Shown here: positions 22,658 to 35,919 of the stretch, one piece after another | Position numbering within the stretch: position 1 is the first letter of the stretch | How the letters are laid out: the number at the start of each line of letters is the position of its first letter | Assembly: GCA_011032825.1 (NCBI GenBank) | Contig: JAADJZ010000015.1 | Span: 744,001-808,000, forward strand | DNA from: Massariosphaeria phaeospora | Lineage: Eukaryota; Ascomycota; Dothideomycetes; Pleosporales | Direction: 5' to 3' | Length of the DNA: 64,000 bases | Notes under the pieces: generated by a model | Database searches by the model: none | What the model saw: only the letters and a program-made list of their open reading frames with translations | Told to the model about the DNA's origin: nothing | Program-made: the position numbers and the translations under genes

Positions 22658-24876
22658 GGGGAAGATATGCATGCTGCAGCATCACCGCCGTGACGAAGGA
22701 TCGGCGATTGCGAAGAGATGGCCACCCACGACTAAGACAATCTCTGCGAATGTGCAGCAATCTTCTTTGGATTCTCGCCAGGATGAAGTTTCTTCAACAC
22801 TTTCTCCGAGGATAGGAGTTCAGGCGTTCCACGGCAGGGGTTGACGTTTCAACGGTGGACTTGATGATAGCATGAGGTGTAGGTAGTCCCCGAAGAAATA
22901 GAGTGGCGCAATCAATAACAGAAGTATTCACAGATTAGACTTGCGACTTTCCAAAGCGGCCTTTTACCTCTCATACCTTAGTAGCTTCGGAGGTTATAGA
23001 GCTATGTACCTACTAAACACAAACCTTCCACGGCCATAATATCCCGGCGCTGTCTACAGGTGTTATCGACAGTAAATCAAGCTTTTGGACGATGTACGCG
23101 TGATGGTTGCCCCGGTTGCTTTCCCGGCTCCACTAGACTGCAGCAGCGGCACCTCGTCCAATCAATATCGTGGAATCGCGTTGGAGTCATCTGATGAGTT
23201 GCGGCGGTATGATATGTTGCTCTGGAACGACGACGACACAATAACCTATCTCCACCTGATCAGCTCTAGTGCGGTGATGGGTGAAACCGGGCCTCTGATT
23301 CGTTCCCGCGACCACAACCACTTAATTGTCCTGCTAAGACCCCGCCACACCTTCCAGGACTATGTGAAAGCGATGCGCCCCTACAGCTATTTTTGAAATG
23401 CAGAACTGACAATGAACACTAGTCAATCGAGGCCGAATTGGACGTGCGAAGCTGCTTCGGCATGGGCATGGTGACATTGGCTTGAATGCGACTGCCGACG
23501 GACATTGCAAAAAACGAAGCGAAGACCTCGGAAAGACCCTAGCTCCTGGAGGTTAATCCGCACCTCGACTAGTCGGATAATTTGGATCCTTTTGCTTGTC
23601 CTGCGATTTCATCTTCCATGAGCATGAGTGAAACAGACATAGAAGCCACCAAGCTAAATGCTCTTTTGGAGCCCAGCCATGCATAGGTATGAGCCCCCTA
23701 GCCTGGTTCAAAGGACTCACAGGCTTATCCGTACCCTCGTCATGTTAGTATTACCCCACTCTTGTTTTTCAGTATTCATGCCGGGGGAAAGCGGCCACTT
23801 CCACCTCACCGCTAAAGCTGTACAACCAGGCTTGCCGCACCATAGTAGTTGGACGACTCATTACAAGCCAGCCCGACCCGGATTCAGAGCCCTGCTAAAG
23901 TCTCCACATGTGCACTAATGATCGGCTGTTATACAGAACGCCAAGTGGACTACCCGTCCTTCGGTACTTTGAAACGACACGACCATCGCAGAACTTCTCC
24001 GACTGGTTGATCAAATTCCTATATCTTCAATTCACTATCTCCAACCCTGCCTCACAGTGCCCGGGAGGTGTGAGGGCCGTTGTCGTACTTTGCCCGGATC
24101 CGCATCCTTGATCAGTATGACTCGAGCATGCCGTCGTTTGTGCTAGGATTCACGTCATATGATCAGAGGCGTCGATAACAGACCGGATCAACGAGATCAC
24201 TCTGCCAAGGAAGAGACTAACTATGCATTCTGGATTCGCAAGACGCTGTTTTAAGCACCTGCCACCTTGCATACACAAGAAAGAAGAGTATGCCAATATC
24301 AAAGTGGCTACCACGAAAACGCTACCAAGGCGATCATCTATCGGCGGCGACCTGGTTACAGTGTGCAGTCTAGATCCATGTATTGATGCAACAGATGTCT
24401 CAATACCCTGCGAGGCGGGATCCTCTCTCTGGTCGTTCCGGTCCATGTTTAGGCTCCTTCTCGAGTTCGGCAGAAAGCCAGTAAGTGTTGTATCGACTAC
24501 TACCTGTCCTGGACAGTGTTCAAGCATACTCGGACCGAGCCGACAGTGTCCAGCTGCAAATAATCCGTCTGAAGAGCCGTAGAAGAGTCATAGAAGGAGC
24601 ATCACAGCTCCCTGTGGAGCACTAGCCAGGCGTTTTCGTACGTTCTCCGCTAGCTTTACTTCGTCATGAGGCCTCCGGCATCTTGACATTGGGCCGTTTC
24701 CTTTGAACACAGGGTTCTGATCGGCCTAACAGGTAGGCCCAGAAGGACATAGGCGGCTAGTTCGGACTTGCTCCTAGCGACCGGACCCTGCAGTTGACAT
24801 ATGACAAAGTCCGCAACTCTCAACTGAGACATCTACCACGGTTGCACAGCCTTCCCGCAGACGCGTCCAAAGCATC
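22658..24876. other. Gene-poor interval
   Basis: 2.2 kb with no gene I can support. ORFs of 86-125 codons (for example 23085-23396 plus and 24527-24150 minus) have no motifs and no splice partners. Base composition is not RIP-like. The sequence shows no tRNA or recognisable repeat. Confidence 0.4.
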
Positions 24877-25312
24877 ATGACGCGCCAGCTGCAGGTGAGT
24901 CTGGATTGGACGTTGAAGCCATAGAATCATATCATAGTACTAATCATCAATTCAACCACGACTTATTCTCGTAGACCCTCTTCCCACAGTCTCCAGGTAG
25001 GTCGGTTTTTCTCCACAAACTCGTCTCATAGGGAGTCATTTTCTATTCTCCACCAAGAAAGATGGACCAGACGACGTTGAAGTGTTTGACGCAGTATTAG
25101 GATGCGGGCATGGCGTTTCAAGCCCCCCGCTCGGCTGCAGTGGCGCGAGCTGCGGAAGCGATGCAAGATACAAGCATGGTAGGGTAGGACGGTGTAGATC
25201 GATTGCAGCACGGGCGAGCCAAGGGTTCACAGACTGTCTTCCCATGTTTGGCGGAGAGCGGGTGTGTAACCGGGATCGTCGACTCATGTCCAAGACGATC
25301 CATACAGGATGA
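24877..25312 (+). CDS. Possible small spliced gene, unknown product (low confidence)
   Basis: Three pieces keep a common frame: 24877-24894 (MTRQLQ), 24975-24996 (TLFPQSP) and 25032-25312 (starting with SHFLFSTKKDGPDDVEVFDA after the junction Gly). The first candidate intron has GTGAGT, a TACTAAT branch and a GTAG acceptor, all good fungal signals. The second would be only 35 nt (GTAGGT to CATAG), shorter than usual. The C-terminal part is Cys/Gly/Ser-rich and less protein-like, and the frame stops at 25312. I recognise no domain. It could instead be a spliced noncoding transcript or chance. Confidence 0.22.
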
Positions 25313-28293
25313 GAGCCACCGTCTACGTTCTAGGGCCTCACGGGATCCTATACGGCTACGGCAGGGTACAGCACCGGCATCGCGGAAACGCCCTCGACGT
25401 CCTTCAGCTGTAGTGAACAAGTAGGCTGCTCATAGGGTACCGGCGGGCTGCCATGACTGATGGCGACGGCTGGCAGAGCAAAAGTTCCGGCAAGGGACAT
25501 CGGCTGCTCGCATAGATTGGCCGACATCGCGGAGATCGTCGTGGAGCGGGCTGGGCAGGCCTGTGGCCGGGGAGAGTTGGGAAATACGAGCAGCCGGGCA
25601 GGCAGCCGCCGAAGCAGGCCAGGGCCTCTATTGCTTTCCCGAACTAATATAGGCCAGCTGCTTGATTCGGCTCTTGCGGCAAGCATTTCGCGGCGGCATC
25701 AAGACTTCCAGGGCCATTGTGCGTTCGCATTGGCGCGGAACTGGCTAGGGAGGAGTCAGACGATACGGCTGGATCGATAGAAGAGGACAGTGAATGCATA
25801 AGCGGCCGTCGTCATGCATGGCCGACGCCAGTCTGTCTCGGGCTACTGCAGCCTGCAGCTGTGAGGCCGGGAGGCAGGCAGTGATTCGGCGGCAGCCTGC
25901 TGACCCCCTCGCCTTGCTCAATCGGCGTTGCGGCGGGGCGTATGAGTGGTGGACATGGGGGAGTCGTTCGTGATGGCCTGCACGCCTGGGCCAGTTTTGG
26001 GCGGACGGCGGCCGAGACGGGCACTGCTGAGCAAGCACCGGAGCAGGTCGTCGGTCGTCTGCGGAGAGAGGCCGCAAGTTACAACATTGGAGGGCAAGCC
26101 GGGCTAGCGCGCACTGCACAGTGAATGGGCGGCGGCCGGGGGCGTGGCGTGGCGCGGAAGCTTGGCCGCGAGCACCTGGGCAGTGCCCTCGGTCAGGATT
26201 CTACGCGCGGCGCCCGCGATATGGCGAGCAAAATGTATCGCGATCCGAGCTGGTGGTCGCTATCAGAGCGCGGGCGCGAGCGCGGCCGAGCGTCCTGCAG
26301 AACATACTGGTGCGAGCGGAGAAGGGCCGTGGGCCATAAGCCACCGGCCGGCCATGCACGCGGCCTGCACCTGCACCTGCACCTGAGCGCTTTTGCATGC
26401 ATTGCGCCTAGCCCGCTGCGACGACTTGACTCTGGCTCTGGCTCTGGCTTTGGCGTTGACTTTGGCCGTGACGTGCTAGCCGGCCGTGGGCGTGGGCGTG
26501 GGCGTGGACGTGAATAATGAAGGCGAAGGCGATGGGGGAGCATAGTCTAGTGGGAGATCCTCAAGCGTGCCCCTCCACCACCCGCCAGTTGCCCAGCACG
26601 CAGCACGCAGCACCGCCGCACGCACGCTCTCTCCCGCGGCGCCTGATCGACTACCACTTACCACTTACCACTTCCCACCGCCCGCTGTCCTATCCCACTG
26701 CCCATCCCTCCCCCCGCAGACGGTCCCATCGCATCGTCTTTGCAGCCCTTTCAGGCCACCGCCGCACGGCTGCAGCTGGCCCAGTCCTGAAGGCCTCAAG
26801 TGCCCGCCCCCGTTGTCGTGCGCCCATTTGCTCGCTACCGTCCGCACCTGCCCGCCGTTGCCGACCGCACACCGCAGCCCGCCAGCAGCAGCAACTGCGC
26901 TGCCACTGCCACTGCCACTGCCAGATCCGCAATTCGCAATTCGCCCATCCGTTTTCCGCCGCAGTCCACGCCCGGCAACAACTCCCAGCGCGGCCCGCCC
27001 GCTTGTCGTCCTCCTCTCGGCGGTGCCCTCTACCATCTATCCGTACCATCGGCCTAGTCCCCTCTAATCACCACGGCGCACTGCGTACCGCAACGCATCA
27101 ACACCCCAGCCTTAGACCCCGCCGCTGCACAGTCGAGTGAGTGCGTGCGTGCGTGCTGCGAGAGGCTGCCGTCCGATTCGCAACCCCAACCCCATCCCCA
27201 ATCCATCCACCCCCCGTCCCCGTTCTCGACGCTGGCTGCGCCGTCTCCCGTCGCGCGCCCATCCAGCGCCCACAGCCGCGGAAGAAAAGGCCTCTGCTTT
27301 CTTTTTGCCGCGACGGCGTCCCGCCAGACCGCACAGCGCGACCCGTACAAGAGCCCGCCCGCCGCCGACTGGCTCGCATCTTATCGTCGAGGGTGCTCCA
27401 TAGTCAGACAGCCCAGCCCAGCACAGCCCCGCCCGCTCCCAGCCTGGCTGCTGCTGCCCCCAAACGGTGCGTCCCTCTTTTCTCCACACGTTCACTCTGG
27501 CCTCGCCGTCCCATCCCGGCACCTGCAAGATTCCCGTGCCCGGGGCCCAGCCTGTGTGTGCGCTCTGCAAGTCAAGCCGCAGCCCGTCGTCCACCGCCGC
27601 GAACCCTTACAGCGGCTGTCCGCATTCACGCCGCGCATCCACATAGGTAGTTCCGCTCGCCGAGCGTGCCGCATCGTGGCCGCGCAGTCCCTAGGCCACC
27701 CTGGGTCGCGTTCCCCAGCACCCCCATCCTCCATCGCATCGCCTCTTCGCGCCGCACTCACGTGGCCGCAGCTTACGTCGCCACTGCTATTGCCATGGGC
27801 ATAACCCGTCGTCAGTGCTAACATTGCTTCCATCGCAGCCTTCCACCAGCGGCCCGTCTCGTTGATCAGCGCCCGCGACTCGTCATTGCAGCCGTCACCA
27901 TTCATACCCTCACAGCCCTTTAGCTCAGCTCGCCAGTGCTACCACTTTCGCCACACCTTGCATCGCACAACCGGTCGCGAGCCTGCCCGCGCCGTCTCAC
28001 TGGCCTCACGTTCGCCGAACTGAGGTTGACACCCGGGTCGCAGAGCTTGGCTTGGACCACGCTCGGGTACGTGCAGCTGTCCGTCGCGTCCTCACCCGTC
28101 GTGGATCCCACATTCAACCTCACTCCAGCCCACCGCATGCCCTACCCGTCGCGCGCCGTCCCTCTCGCGACCTCACCACCGTAGCTTTGCGTCTCGGCCC
28201 CTAAAGTCGCGATATCAGCGATTGGCCTTAACCGGACCTCGACGACCCGCCCGGAGCTGTCGGCCACCTCGGCCGCTCCTTGCGACCCGTGGA
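25313..28293. other. GC-rich, C-skewed region upstream of RSC7
   Basis: 3 kb of GC-rich DNA with many overlapping ORFs on both strands but no recognisable protein; the open frames follow from low stop-codon density. From about 26.55 kb the plus strand is strikingly rich in C and poor in G and contains short tandem repeats. This could be a long promoter/5' leader of RSC7 or a noncoding transcript. Nothing here can be called a gene. Confidence 0.45.
26365..26507 (+). repeat. Cluster of three short tandem repeats
   Basis: Three different hexamer repeats lie within 145 bp: CTGCAC at 26365-26385 (three and a half units), CTGGCT-type units at 26431-26453, and GTGGGC at 26485-26507. The last has three GGG runs and a GG, so it could form a G-quadruplex on the plus strand. 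Confidence 0.8.
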
Positions 28294-30595
28294 ATGTACT
28301 CCATGCATCCAGTCCAAACTTTGTCGAACGGTGGTATTGCAAACGGCATCATGGACCCCTCAGGCACCATCAACCCGGCTGCGCTGGGCTCAGCAGGTAT
28401 GAGATAAGAGTTTTCTAGCCCGAGCGCACATTTTCGTTTGCGTCTTCAAGCTTCATGAGCAAACAGTCGCCAGACAATCTAGTCGCTACATCCTGCATCG
28501 TTACTTCTCTGCAGCGTTTCTCTTGGATCAAACTTGGCTAACTCACTTTCCACCAGGTGTGCTCGTGGGTCCGCCTCAACCAGTCGCGCCGCAAGCCTCA
28601 CGAGGGATCAAGCGCAGTCGTTCCCCGGAAAACGGATATGGAGATGTGCAGAACAGTGACTTTGCTGACGGAGGTACGTTCCCTTCGTTGTGACTGGGCG
28701 ACTCGAGTGTTCCCCAGGTAGATGTTTGTGAGTACAACGCTGATCGGGTAGACGCAGATGAAGGCAAACCCCGGAAGCGCGGGCGCCCACCGAAGACAGC
28801 AAAGGTGTCGTTTGTCGATAGCCCAAACCGCGCCTCGCAGGCTCCTCCCACCCCGTCCCAACTTGGCCCCGCTCCACCCGTGCAGACACCACTACTGCAG
28901 AGTGCTCACCTTCCCCAGTCATCTCCGCCTCAGCCCTCTCCCTCCAAGGCGACTCCCACCAAAACCACCGTCATCAAGGCGCTCCCGACTGTCCGGGATC
29001 ATACAACCGACCAGTTGAACCCCGAGGGTGACGAATATCTACCCCGCGAGATAGACGAAGCCGGAGAGCGGAAAGTGACAGCAACAGGACATCCGCTGGA
29101 CGGACGAGAATATCGGTGCCGCACCTTCTTTGTGCCCAATAGAGGAGACAAGTTGTTCATGCTTGCGACGGAGTGTGCCCGTGTTCTTGGTTATCGAGAC
29201 TCGTATCTGCTATTTAATAAGAACAGATCGCTGTATAAGATCATTGCCACCCAGGCGGAGAAGGACGACTTAATCCATCAAGAGATCCTACCATACTCTT
29301 ACCGATCTCGGCAGATCGCGATCGTAACGGCCCGGTCGATGTTTAGACAATTTGGGAGCAGGCTCATTGTCAACGGGAGGCGAGTGCGCGACGACTACTG
29401 GGAGAGCAAGGCCAGGAAGCAAGGTTTCACAGAGGAAGACGCAGCAGGAGAAAAACGGCCGGGCGCAGCAAAAGCACGGGAAGCCGCAGCTGCCGAAGCC
29501 AACGCTGCCGGTACGCATCTAGCATTCGCACATACGGGGGGATATACCGGCAAACTGGATCAAGACTACCTAGGTACTGCTGGGGTCAACCCCTTGCAGC
29601 CGTTCGGTGGACTGCACGCAGCACCAGGAACCATACCTGCCGCCAACACCGAGCCTTTCAACCAGCGCACCACTACGGACCTGCAGCCTCGAGACTACAA
29701 CAGTGTCCAGCGACCACGGCAGGACCTATCTGGCGTACCCTTCCAGGACATGTCCCGACCAACTGCTTCGGGCGTGATCCTCACCGAGGCTAACCAGTCC
29801 GCAGAGTTCAACAAGCAGCTAGAGCAGCAGCGGAAAAACCGGAAAGAGTATCTGGACAACGTCTGGCATCGCCCACAGGAGCCTCCTGCCCAGGCAAACC
29901 GTCCTCGGACAGCAGAAGGCGAAAATGTCCCGCAAGTCTCGCAGGCTGTCCAGTCTCCCCGAATCCAATCGACAAATACAGCGGTCGCGCCAGGACAATA
30001 CGGTATGACTGCACAGACCCCGCAGAGGACTCAGACCATGCCTCAAGCCTATCGGCCACAGCCACATCCTCAAGGCAGTATGGTGCCATCGCCCATGGCC
30101 CAACAGCACACGCAGTTGCGCCCAGACCAGATGCATCGCCGTCCACCTAGTATGGGACTGCCTCAAGGAATGGCACCCACAGGCATGGCACCCACCGGCA
30201 TGCTCCCAGCGAACCCAGGCCATGGCTATGCACCTCCCCACATGTGGCCCCAGGGTCCACCTCAACCCTCCCCGCTATCCCAGCAACATAACATGCAACA
30301 ATACGCCCAACGGCCGCCGCAACAATCCCCTCATCCGCAGCAATCTCCTATGCATGCCTCTCCTCAACTGCACCACATTCAGAGTAGTGGCTCCATGCAT
30401 AATACACCAGTACAGCAGTATCAAACAATGGGGACCATGGCCGATCAAGGCTATCCTATGGGCCAGAATCCATATCAGCCGAGCCCAAGCCCGCATCAGT
30501 TCATGCAGCATCAAAGTACAGCTGCACAGCAGCCTGGTATGCCCGGGTGGGCTCCGAACGGTCAGGCACCACAGCAAGGATGGCAGTCGTACTGA
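28294..30595 (+). CDS. NPL6: RSC chromatin-remodelling complex subunit Rsc7/Npl6 (Swp82 family)
   Basis: Three exons (28294-28396, 28557-28673, 28758-30595) give 685 residues. An AT-hook (KPRKRGRPPKTAK) near residue 80 is followed by a Pro/Ser-rich stretch. The conserved Rsc7/Swp82 domain (Pfam CRC_subunit, PF08624) then begins at DEYLPREIDEAGERKVT and includes REYRCRTFFVPNRGDKLFML, CARVLGYRDSYLLFNKN and ARSMFRQFGSRLIVNGRRVRD. The C-terminal 300 residues are Gln/Pro/His-rich and probably disordered. In yeast Rsc7 belongs to the RSC complex, which slides and evicts nucleosomes at promoters. The chosen ATG starts MYSMHPVQTLSNGG; all junctions keep phase 1. Confidence 0.9.
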
Positions 30596-33500
30596 AGATT
30601 TGGGTGAACGGGCAATCAACGCGACCAAAACTCCCAACTACGATGCATTCAGGTCGTCAAGGACCTAGGGAAGGTCGCCGACGAGCAGTGGGTTCCAAAT
30701 TGAAATCGAAGGGCCTCACAGAGGCGTTTTCCAGTTCCTTCCTTGTTTCCTTCTATCCTTGTTCGTACCCCTTCATACCCTGTACACTAAGAAGTCGCAT
30801 CTGCCCTTGGTCTCAGTTTGCGCTTCGTTTCGTATCTTAATCAGGGCATGTTCTCTATTGGCATTGTTAGGCTCTTACGCAGCATCGGCTCTTATCTTCG
30901 CCTGGGATATCTACAGCATACCATACCGATAGTCGCAGTCCTATACTCTCCTCTCCTCGAATACGACCGATCTCAAAGCAACGAAGCATCTACGACGCAT
31001 GCGAGACGAACTCGAACATCCCATACATCGAGGATGATGATCGAAATATGCGAACACGAAGGATGCCTCCGGCGCGGCGGGCACACGGGACAGATCACCA
31101 CACTCTACCCTTTTCCTTTCATCATTTCGGTTACTTTCTCCCCTGCAGATTGGTCTATTTTCATTTCACCTGCGTTGCATTGCTCACTATTCTGGACGCC
31201 GTTCGCTTGCAATGTTGCATGGTACGAATCTATTTGTCTAGGATTTATGCATTGCATGGGAACGGGTACACGGCTATGTCGTGTGGGCCTGCGTGTCATT
31301 TGAATCATTGTCCTCCCAGTCGCTTTGGCGCGTTACAGTCTTACTTTATACAGAGTGAAAGTTGACTTATGTTTCCCCTGCGTTTTCGAAGTACTGCGCC
31401 AAGGCCGCCAATGAGTGCCGCCATCGGATCAGATCGATTGATTCCCCATTTTCCTTCTGTTATGTGTGTGTTTATCGCGAGGACTGCTCTTGGGTTGGAT
31501 TATATCACCTGCATATCGGATATGGGACTGGATGGCCGTACGTGGTACACTTTGCATCCAAGAGGACTGACTCTCTGGACTTGGGACAGTAAGGCATTGA
31601 GGGAGTTTCATTCTCTCCTGTTCCCTTAATATCATAATACTATCTTTCTTAGGCAATCGCAACTCCTGTGTTATATGCATGCAATGCACGTCTCTACGAA
31701 ACTATCACAATTGCAGGGGACGAAAGACGGGCGTCGGATTGAAGATGGAAGGTCGATTGAACCATCATCGATGGACTCCGCAGCTTTAACTTTGCACTGC
31801 AGGGAGGGACCGCGCATTGAAACCTAACCTTGTGTTTGGACCTGCAGCTTGCTTGGTGGCTGCCGAACGGAAAAGTCATACCTAGGTTTTAGCTACCTTC
31901 TCGCATGCGGCCGCCTCGCTTCGCTTCATGTTCTGCACCCCAGGTTTTGTGACGGGGACTGCAGATGGGATCACATATTTTGGCGTACATATTGGGCCGG
32001 CCGCAGAAAGGGCTAGAGGGACTGGAAATACCAAGGCGCGCGTAGGTACAGCTGTCAGCCGCCCCCATCCAGATGGGTACCATCGTTGGGGGAGCCTCGC
32101 TTGGACCGTGTCGTGTGCGTGCGCGTGTGTGGTTTTTGCGGGGTGGCGAGGCTGAAAGAAAGTTTGGTACGATCTCGCGCTAGAGATCGATGGTGTATAT
32201 CTAGTCAGTCTGTCTGTGGAAGTCTCACGTGGCTGGAAGGGTTGGAAAGGTTGGAACCTCCCGAGGTCGGAAAGTCTTGACCTCACGTTGACGATCGATC
32301 GATCGATGCGCCGGGATCATGGGATGGGATCATGATTGTAATGGGGTTTGGCGCTACTACTGGCTGGCTCTCTACGATTATGATCTCCTCGATTTTTTGC
32401 CCTGCATGCTATCTCATCTGATTCTACTAGGAGATATCGACGTGGGGAAAGAAGAAGCCGATCGGTTATCTACTAATGATACAAGTAGAGCCTTTGGCAC
32501 CACCTCTACCGCCCACACAACAATCTGTAGCGCAAACAGAACCGACTGATAACAGCATATTACGCTTACGGAGTACTTGTAATTCTTTTAGCCCACGCCA
32601 TGACACGGCCCCAACTAGCTGGCTACTACAGTACTCAGGTGCACGCGTCAACTGCTGTAACGCGCTCGTCGCTAGTATGTGTGTAGCAAGCACAAGGGAA
32701 TGCAATGGAAATGCATGACGACGGCTCAATGTTTGTTTCGGAGCGGTGAGTCGTTCGGTTGGCGCAGGTGAGTTTCGGATGTGAAGAATGAGCTAGTGGA
32801 TAAGTCTAGTCTAGACTCTACTGTAGACGTGACGGGATGGGATGGGATGGGATCGAGGGGGCTGGGCTGGCTAGTCATGATGCACATTCGGAATGACCAT
32901 GGGGCTTTGGGATGTGTGCCGTGATGGGGAAGATTGGAATTCGCCATGGGGTTAGATTGGATTGGCTTCTGTGCCGTGCCGCGTCCGCGTGGTGGCTTAG
33001 ATATCTATCCGATACTTACATCTGTATCTAGATCGATCTACCTACCTGGATGGTGGGAAATGTGGGCACGATAGACGAGACACTCCTTCGAGGGCGATGC
33101 ATCATGCGTGAGCGAATACATGAATGGGCGCTAGAAGACTCCCTCCGTACGGTGAAGTCTCAGCACCGGTAACAAGCACAAGCCAGCCTTGATTGAGCTT
33201 GACGATAGTGTGGCGGGAGAGAACGACCGATCCGATTCGATTGTGAAGTCAATCAGGACTTCCTCAGATGTGGATTGCTGGGCGGTACTATCTATCTACG
33301 ATCACGGGTGGCGGCTGGAGTATTTGAATACAGTGGCATTAGCGGCTTCGTAGGTTCGTTATGTCGAGATGTTAGTGTGGGTATAGGTATAGCTACCATA
33401 CTATAGATGTATCCATATCGCACGAGCAGTACCACTTACCGTATAGCTTCAAACATAGCTTCAACGGTCTCCATCCAATGTCTGGGTGGGTAGCCAGCAA

Positions 33501-33904
33501 CAGATCGATCTCGACCAGCCTATCGGACCTCCGCGCCTCGGGCCGAGTCGTTGCATCGACAGTAGAAAAAGCAAAGAAGGGGTCCCATATCCGAGACGGG
33601 TTGGAGACGGTGCGAATGCAACGGGCACGCGACCATCCTGCGAAATGGGATGCTACTTACCTTTGTACCTCTGTAAGGAAGTGGTTGGTGGATGCGCAAG
33701 GGGACTGATTGACGAGCTAAGGAAAACTTGGAGTATGCGGGCCATACTACTTGTGATGTACTAGGTTCGTCCACTACTCTATCGCCACAGGCCTTCTGGA
33801 GGAGTATACACGTTGCAAGGCAACCCAAGCCTCCGCTGAGTTATACCGACAGGGAAAGACATATGCACTTCTATCTGGTTACCGCAGAGTCCATAGACCA
33901 TGGC
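30596..33904. other. Gene-poor interval with simple repeats
   Basis: 3.3 kb between convergent RSC7 and V-ATPase subunit H. No gene, tRNA or transposon was recognised. Short simple repeats occur, such as GATCGATCGATCGAT near 32296 and GGGATGGGATGGGATGGGAT near 32835. Composition is normal, not RIP-like. A copy of TACGGAGTAC lies at 32567-32576. Confidence 0.45.
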
Positions 33905-35474
33905 CTATCTCATCGGCAGGCTGCTCTTCGACTCGAAGCTGTATCTCATCCATTCTCCCACGGCTCTCAGGCTCTCCCACCTTACGCTCTCATCCGCCTC
34001 TTGCATGAGTTCCATGACCCGTCCCTTCAATCCTAGTTTCTCCAGCTGCTGTCTCTTTTCCGGCACTTCCTTGACTAGACACGCCACATCGTTGCATCCT
34101 ATGGCCAGCACCTGCTTGTCGCTTTCCCAACTCTTGGAGAGAATCTCGGCTAATTTCTTAGGCAGTTCGCCTCTGCTGTCTTCGAGGATACGACGTGCGT
34201 TATCCCGCCAGAAAGTTGGGTTACGGTGTGGTGGTGACCAGCGCAAGTGTCCGGACTGCAACTCTGCCGCGTATTCGTCGAACGTCGTTTGTGTCTTGGT
34301 GTACTCTTCTAAGAGCTCGTTCAGAGACTGGAGGTCTTGAAGGGCATCCTCGTCTGTTAGGTGACGAGACTTGAGACTTCCGAGGAGCGTGGGGAGACGA
34401 GCGAGCACGGCCGCGGGTAGTAGCGATTGGCGATTAGTCTGTAAAAGGTTCATGAGCGTAGAAAGGAGCAGACGGGTCGTCTTTTCCTTCGGGGAAATGC
34501 GTAGGAGGTGCGTGTATAGAATGACTATGTCGTGTTCGCTGAGAAACGTTAGCCAGACTCATGGGTATTGGTTTGTTCAGAAGTCGTACTCTTGAAGCCC
34601 CTCGCCAACCAGCTCGCCTTCGAAGCTTAGCTGCCATATGACAAGGAGAACGTGGTAGAGAAGCTGTAACCCAACGCCTCCTGAAATTGTTCCGTCAGTG
34701 CTGCGGGCACTACTTCCTCCGCTCCAGAGCGTAGAGTCTTGGTCCTTGGTTGCGCCTGACGCGAGCCGGAGGATATCGAAGAGAGGCTCTACCGTCTCTT
34801 TCCGCTGGTCCCAGAACAGCTGACGTGCGTTCTTGGTACGTAGCACCGCAGAATACTCCTGCACAGCGATGTCTTGGAGACCCGCGTCAGAACTCTTCGC
34901 GAGCGCGGCCAGGTAGCTGTAGATCTGCGGGAGTGCTTCGTCGATTTGTGAGGTGCTCTTGGAGGCGATTGTGAGTGCATGGGATAGCAAATTCGACAGC
35001 ACAGAAGACGTCAGGAGTGGTGTAGCTTCTTCGAGGTTCGCAGAGGCTTTCAGAAGGGGCAAGAAAGGCTTGAAAGGTGTTGGGTGCTGGACGAGCGCCG
35101 TGGTGAGGCTCGGGATATCTATGGGTCTGGTCAGCCAACGGCTACTTGCACATTAGATAGCCTTGCGGGGCAGCCGTACCATCAATGAGATCGCCTGTCA
35201 ATACAAGCATGTAGTGAATGATGTCCTGGCGCTTTGCGGCAGCCTCGAAGATGCTTGGCGACCCGCTCCTACCCAGCAAGAGCGTCACGAAGCTGTCCAC
35301 ATCTGCCTCGATGGTCTGTTTCCGCTGCTCCTTGCGCACTTTGTCAATTGACTTGATCTTCTTCAGGTCCGCGTCCGTGATGGTCTTGGCCCGCACTGCG
35401 CCCTCCCATGATATTGGCCGGGCGCGAATGTTGTTCTGCAACGAGAGGATGTACGTGGGCGGGTCCAGCGACAT
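33905..35474 (-). CDS. VMA13: V-type proton ATPase subunit H (Vma13)
   Basis: Three exons (35474-35180, 35118-34590, 34538-33905) give 485 residues, the usual length of subunit H. The protein is alpha-helical with HEAT/armadillo-like repeats. It starts MSLDPPTYILSLQNNIRARP, and near the C-terminus has HRNPTFWRDNARRILED, QVLAIGCNDVACLVKEVP and GLKGRVMELMQEADESVRWE, which are signature blocks of Vma13. Subunit H sits on the cytosolic V1 sector and is needed for ATP-driven proton pumping; it also silences free V1. Introns are GT-AG and phase-consistent (phases 1 and 2). It is transcribed divergently from DIS3. Confidence 0.94.
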
Positions 35475-35919
35475 GGCGAGCAGAAACACTACCCGAGGAT
35501 GCTGCTCGAATGGATGCTGAGTGTTGTGGTGTGGGGAGCAGTGGTGGGGGACCTGTGATGTGACTGCTGTGTTGCTGTCGAGGCCCGCCAGCTGCACTCC
35601 GTCATCTGGCAGCGGAGCTTGGGCCACCAGCGGCCCCAAACTCACCACATGCTCGACGCCGAGGACCCTTGAAGACAGCCCTAGATCTTTATCTTGCTGC
35701 TTACTTCCGTCGTGCAATCACATTTCAGAACGTCCTTGCGTTCTACAACTTAATACACCTTGCGGTGTCGGGGTTGATACCAATGCCTGGGGTGCGCTAA
35801 CCTTATTGGGACTAGATCGTTTCTGGCATCTGATATCTTGGCGTTCGCTCGAAGAATTTAGACAAACACCAACCGCGCCAGCCATCAACAACTATTTCGC
35901 CAACCGCAATACCGCAAGG
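35475..35919. promoter_or_regulatory. Bidirectional promoter between VMA13 and DIS3
   Basis: 445 bp between divergent start codons. Both frames extend into the interval without an ATG that makes biological sense. No TATA box was identified. Confidence 0.5.

Noticed and set aside
23085..23396. 103-codon plus-strand ORF downstream of PRP11
   Set aside because: No recognisable domain and no supporting promoter or intron signals; kept as intergenic.
25313..28200. Many long overlapping ORFs on both strands (up to 219 codons)
   Set aside because: They arise from GC-rich, stop-poor DNA, lack motifs and overlap each other in several frames. No splice pattern links them into a gene.
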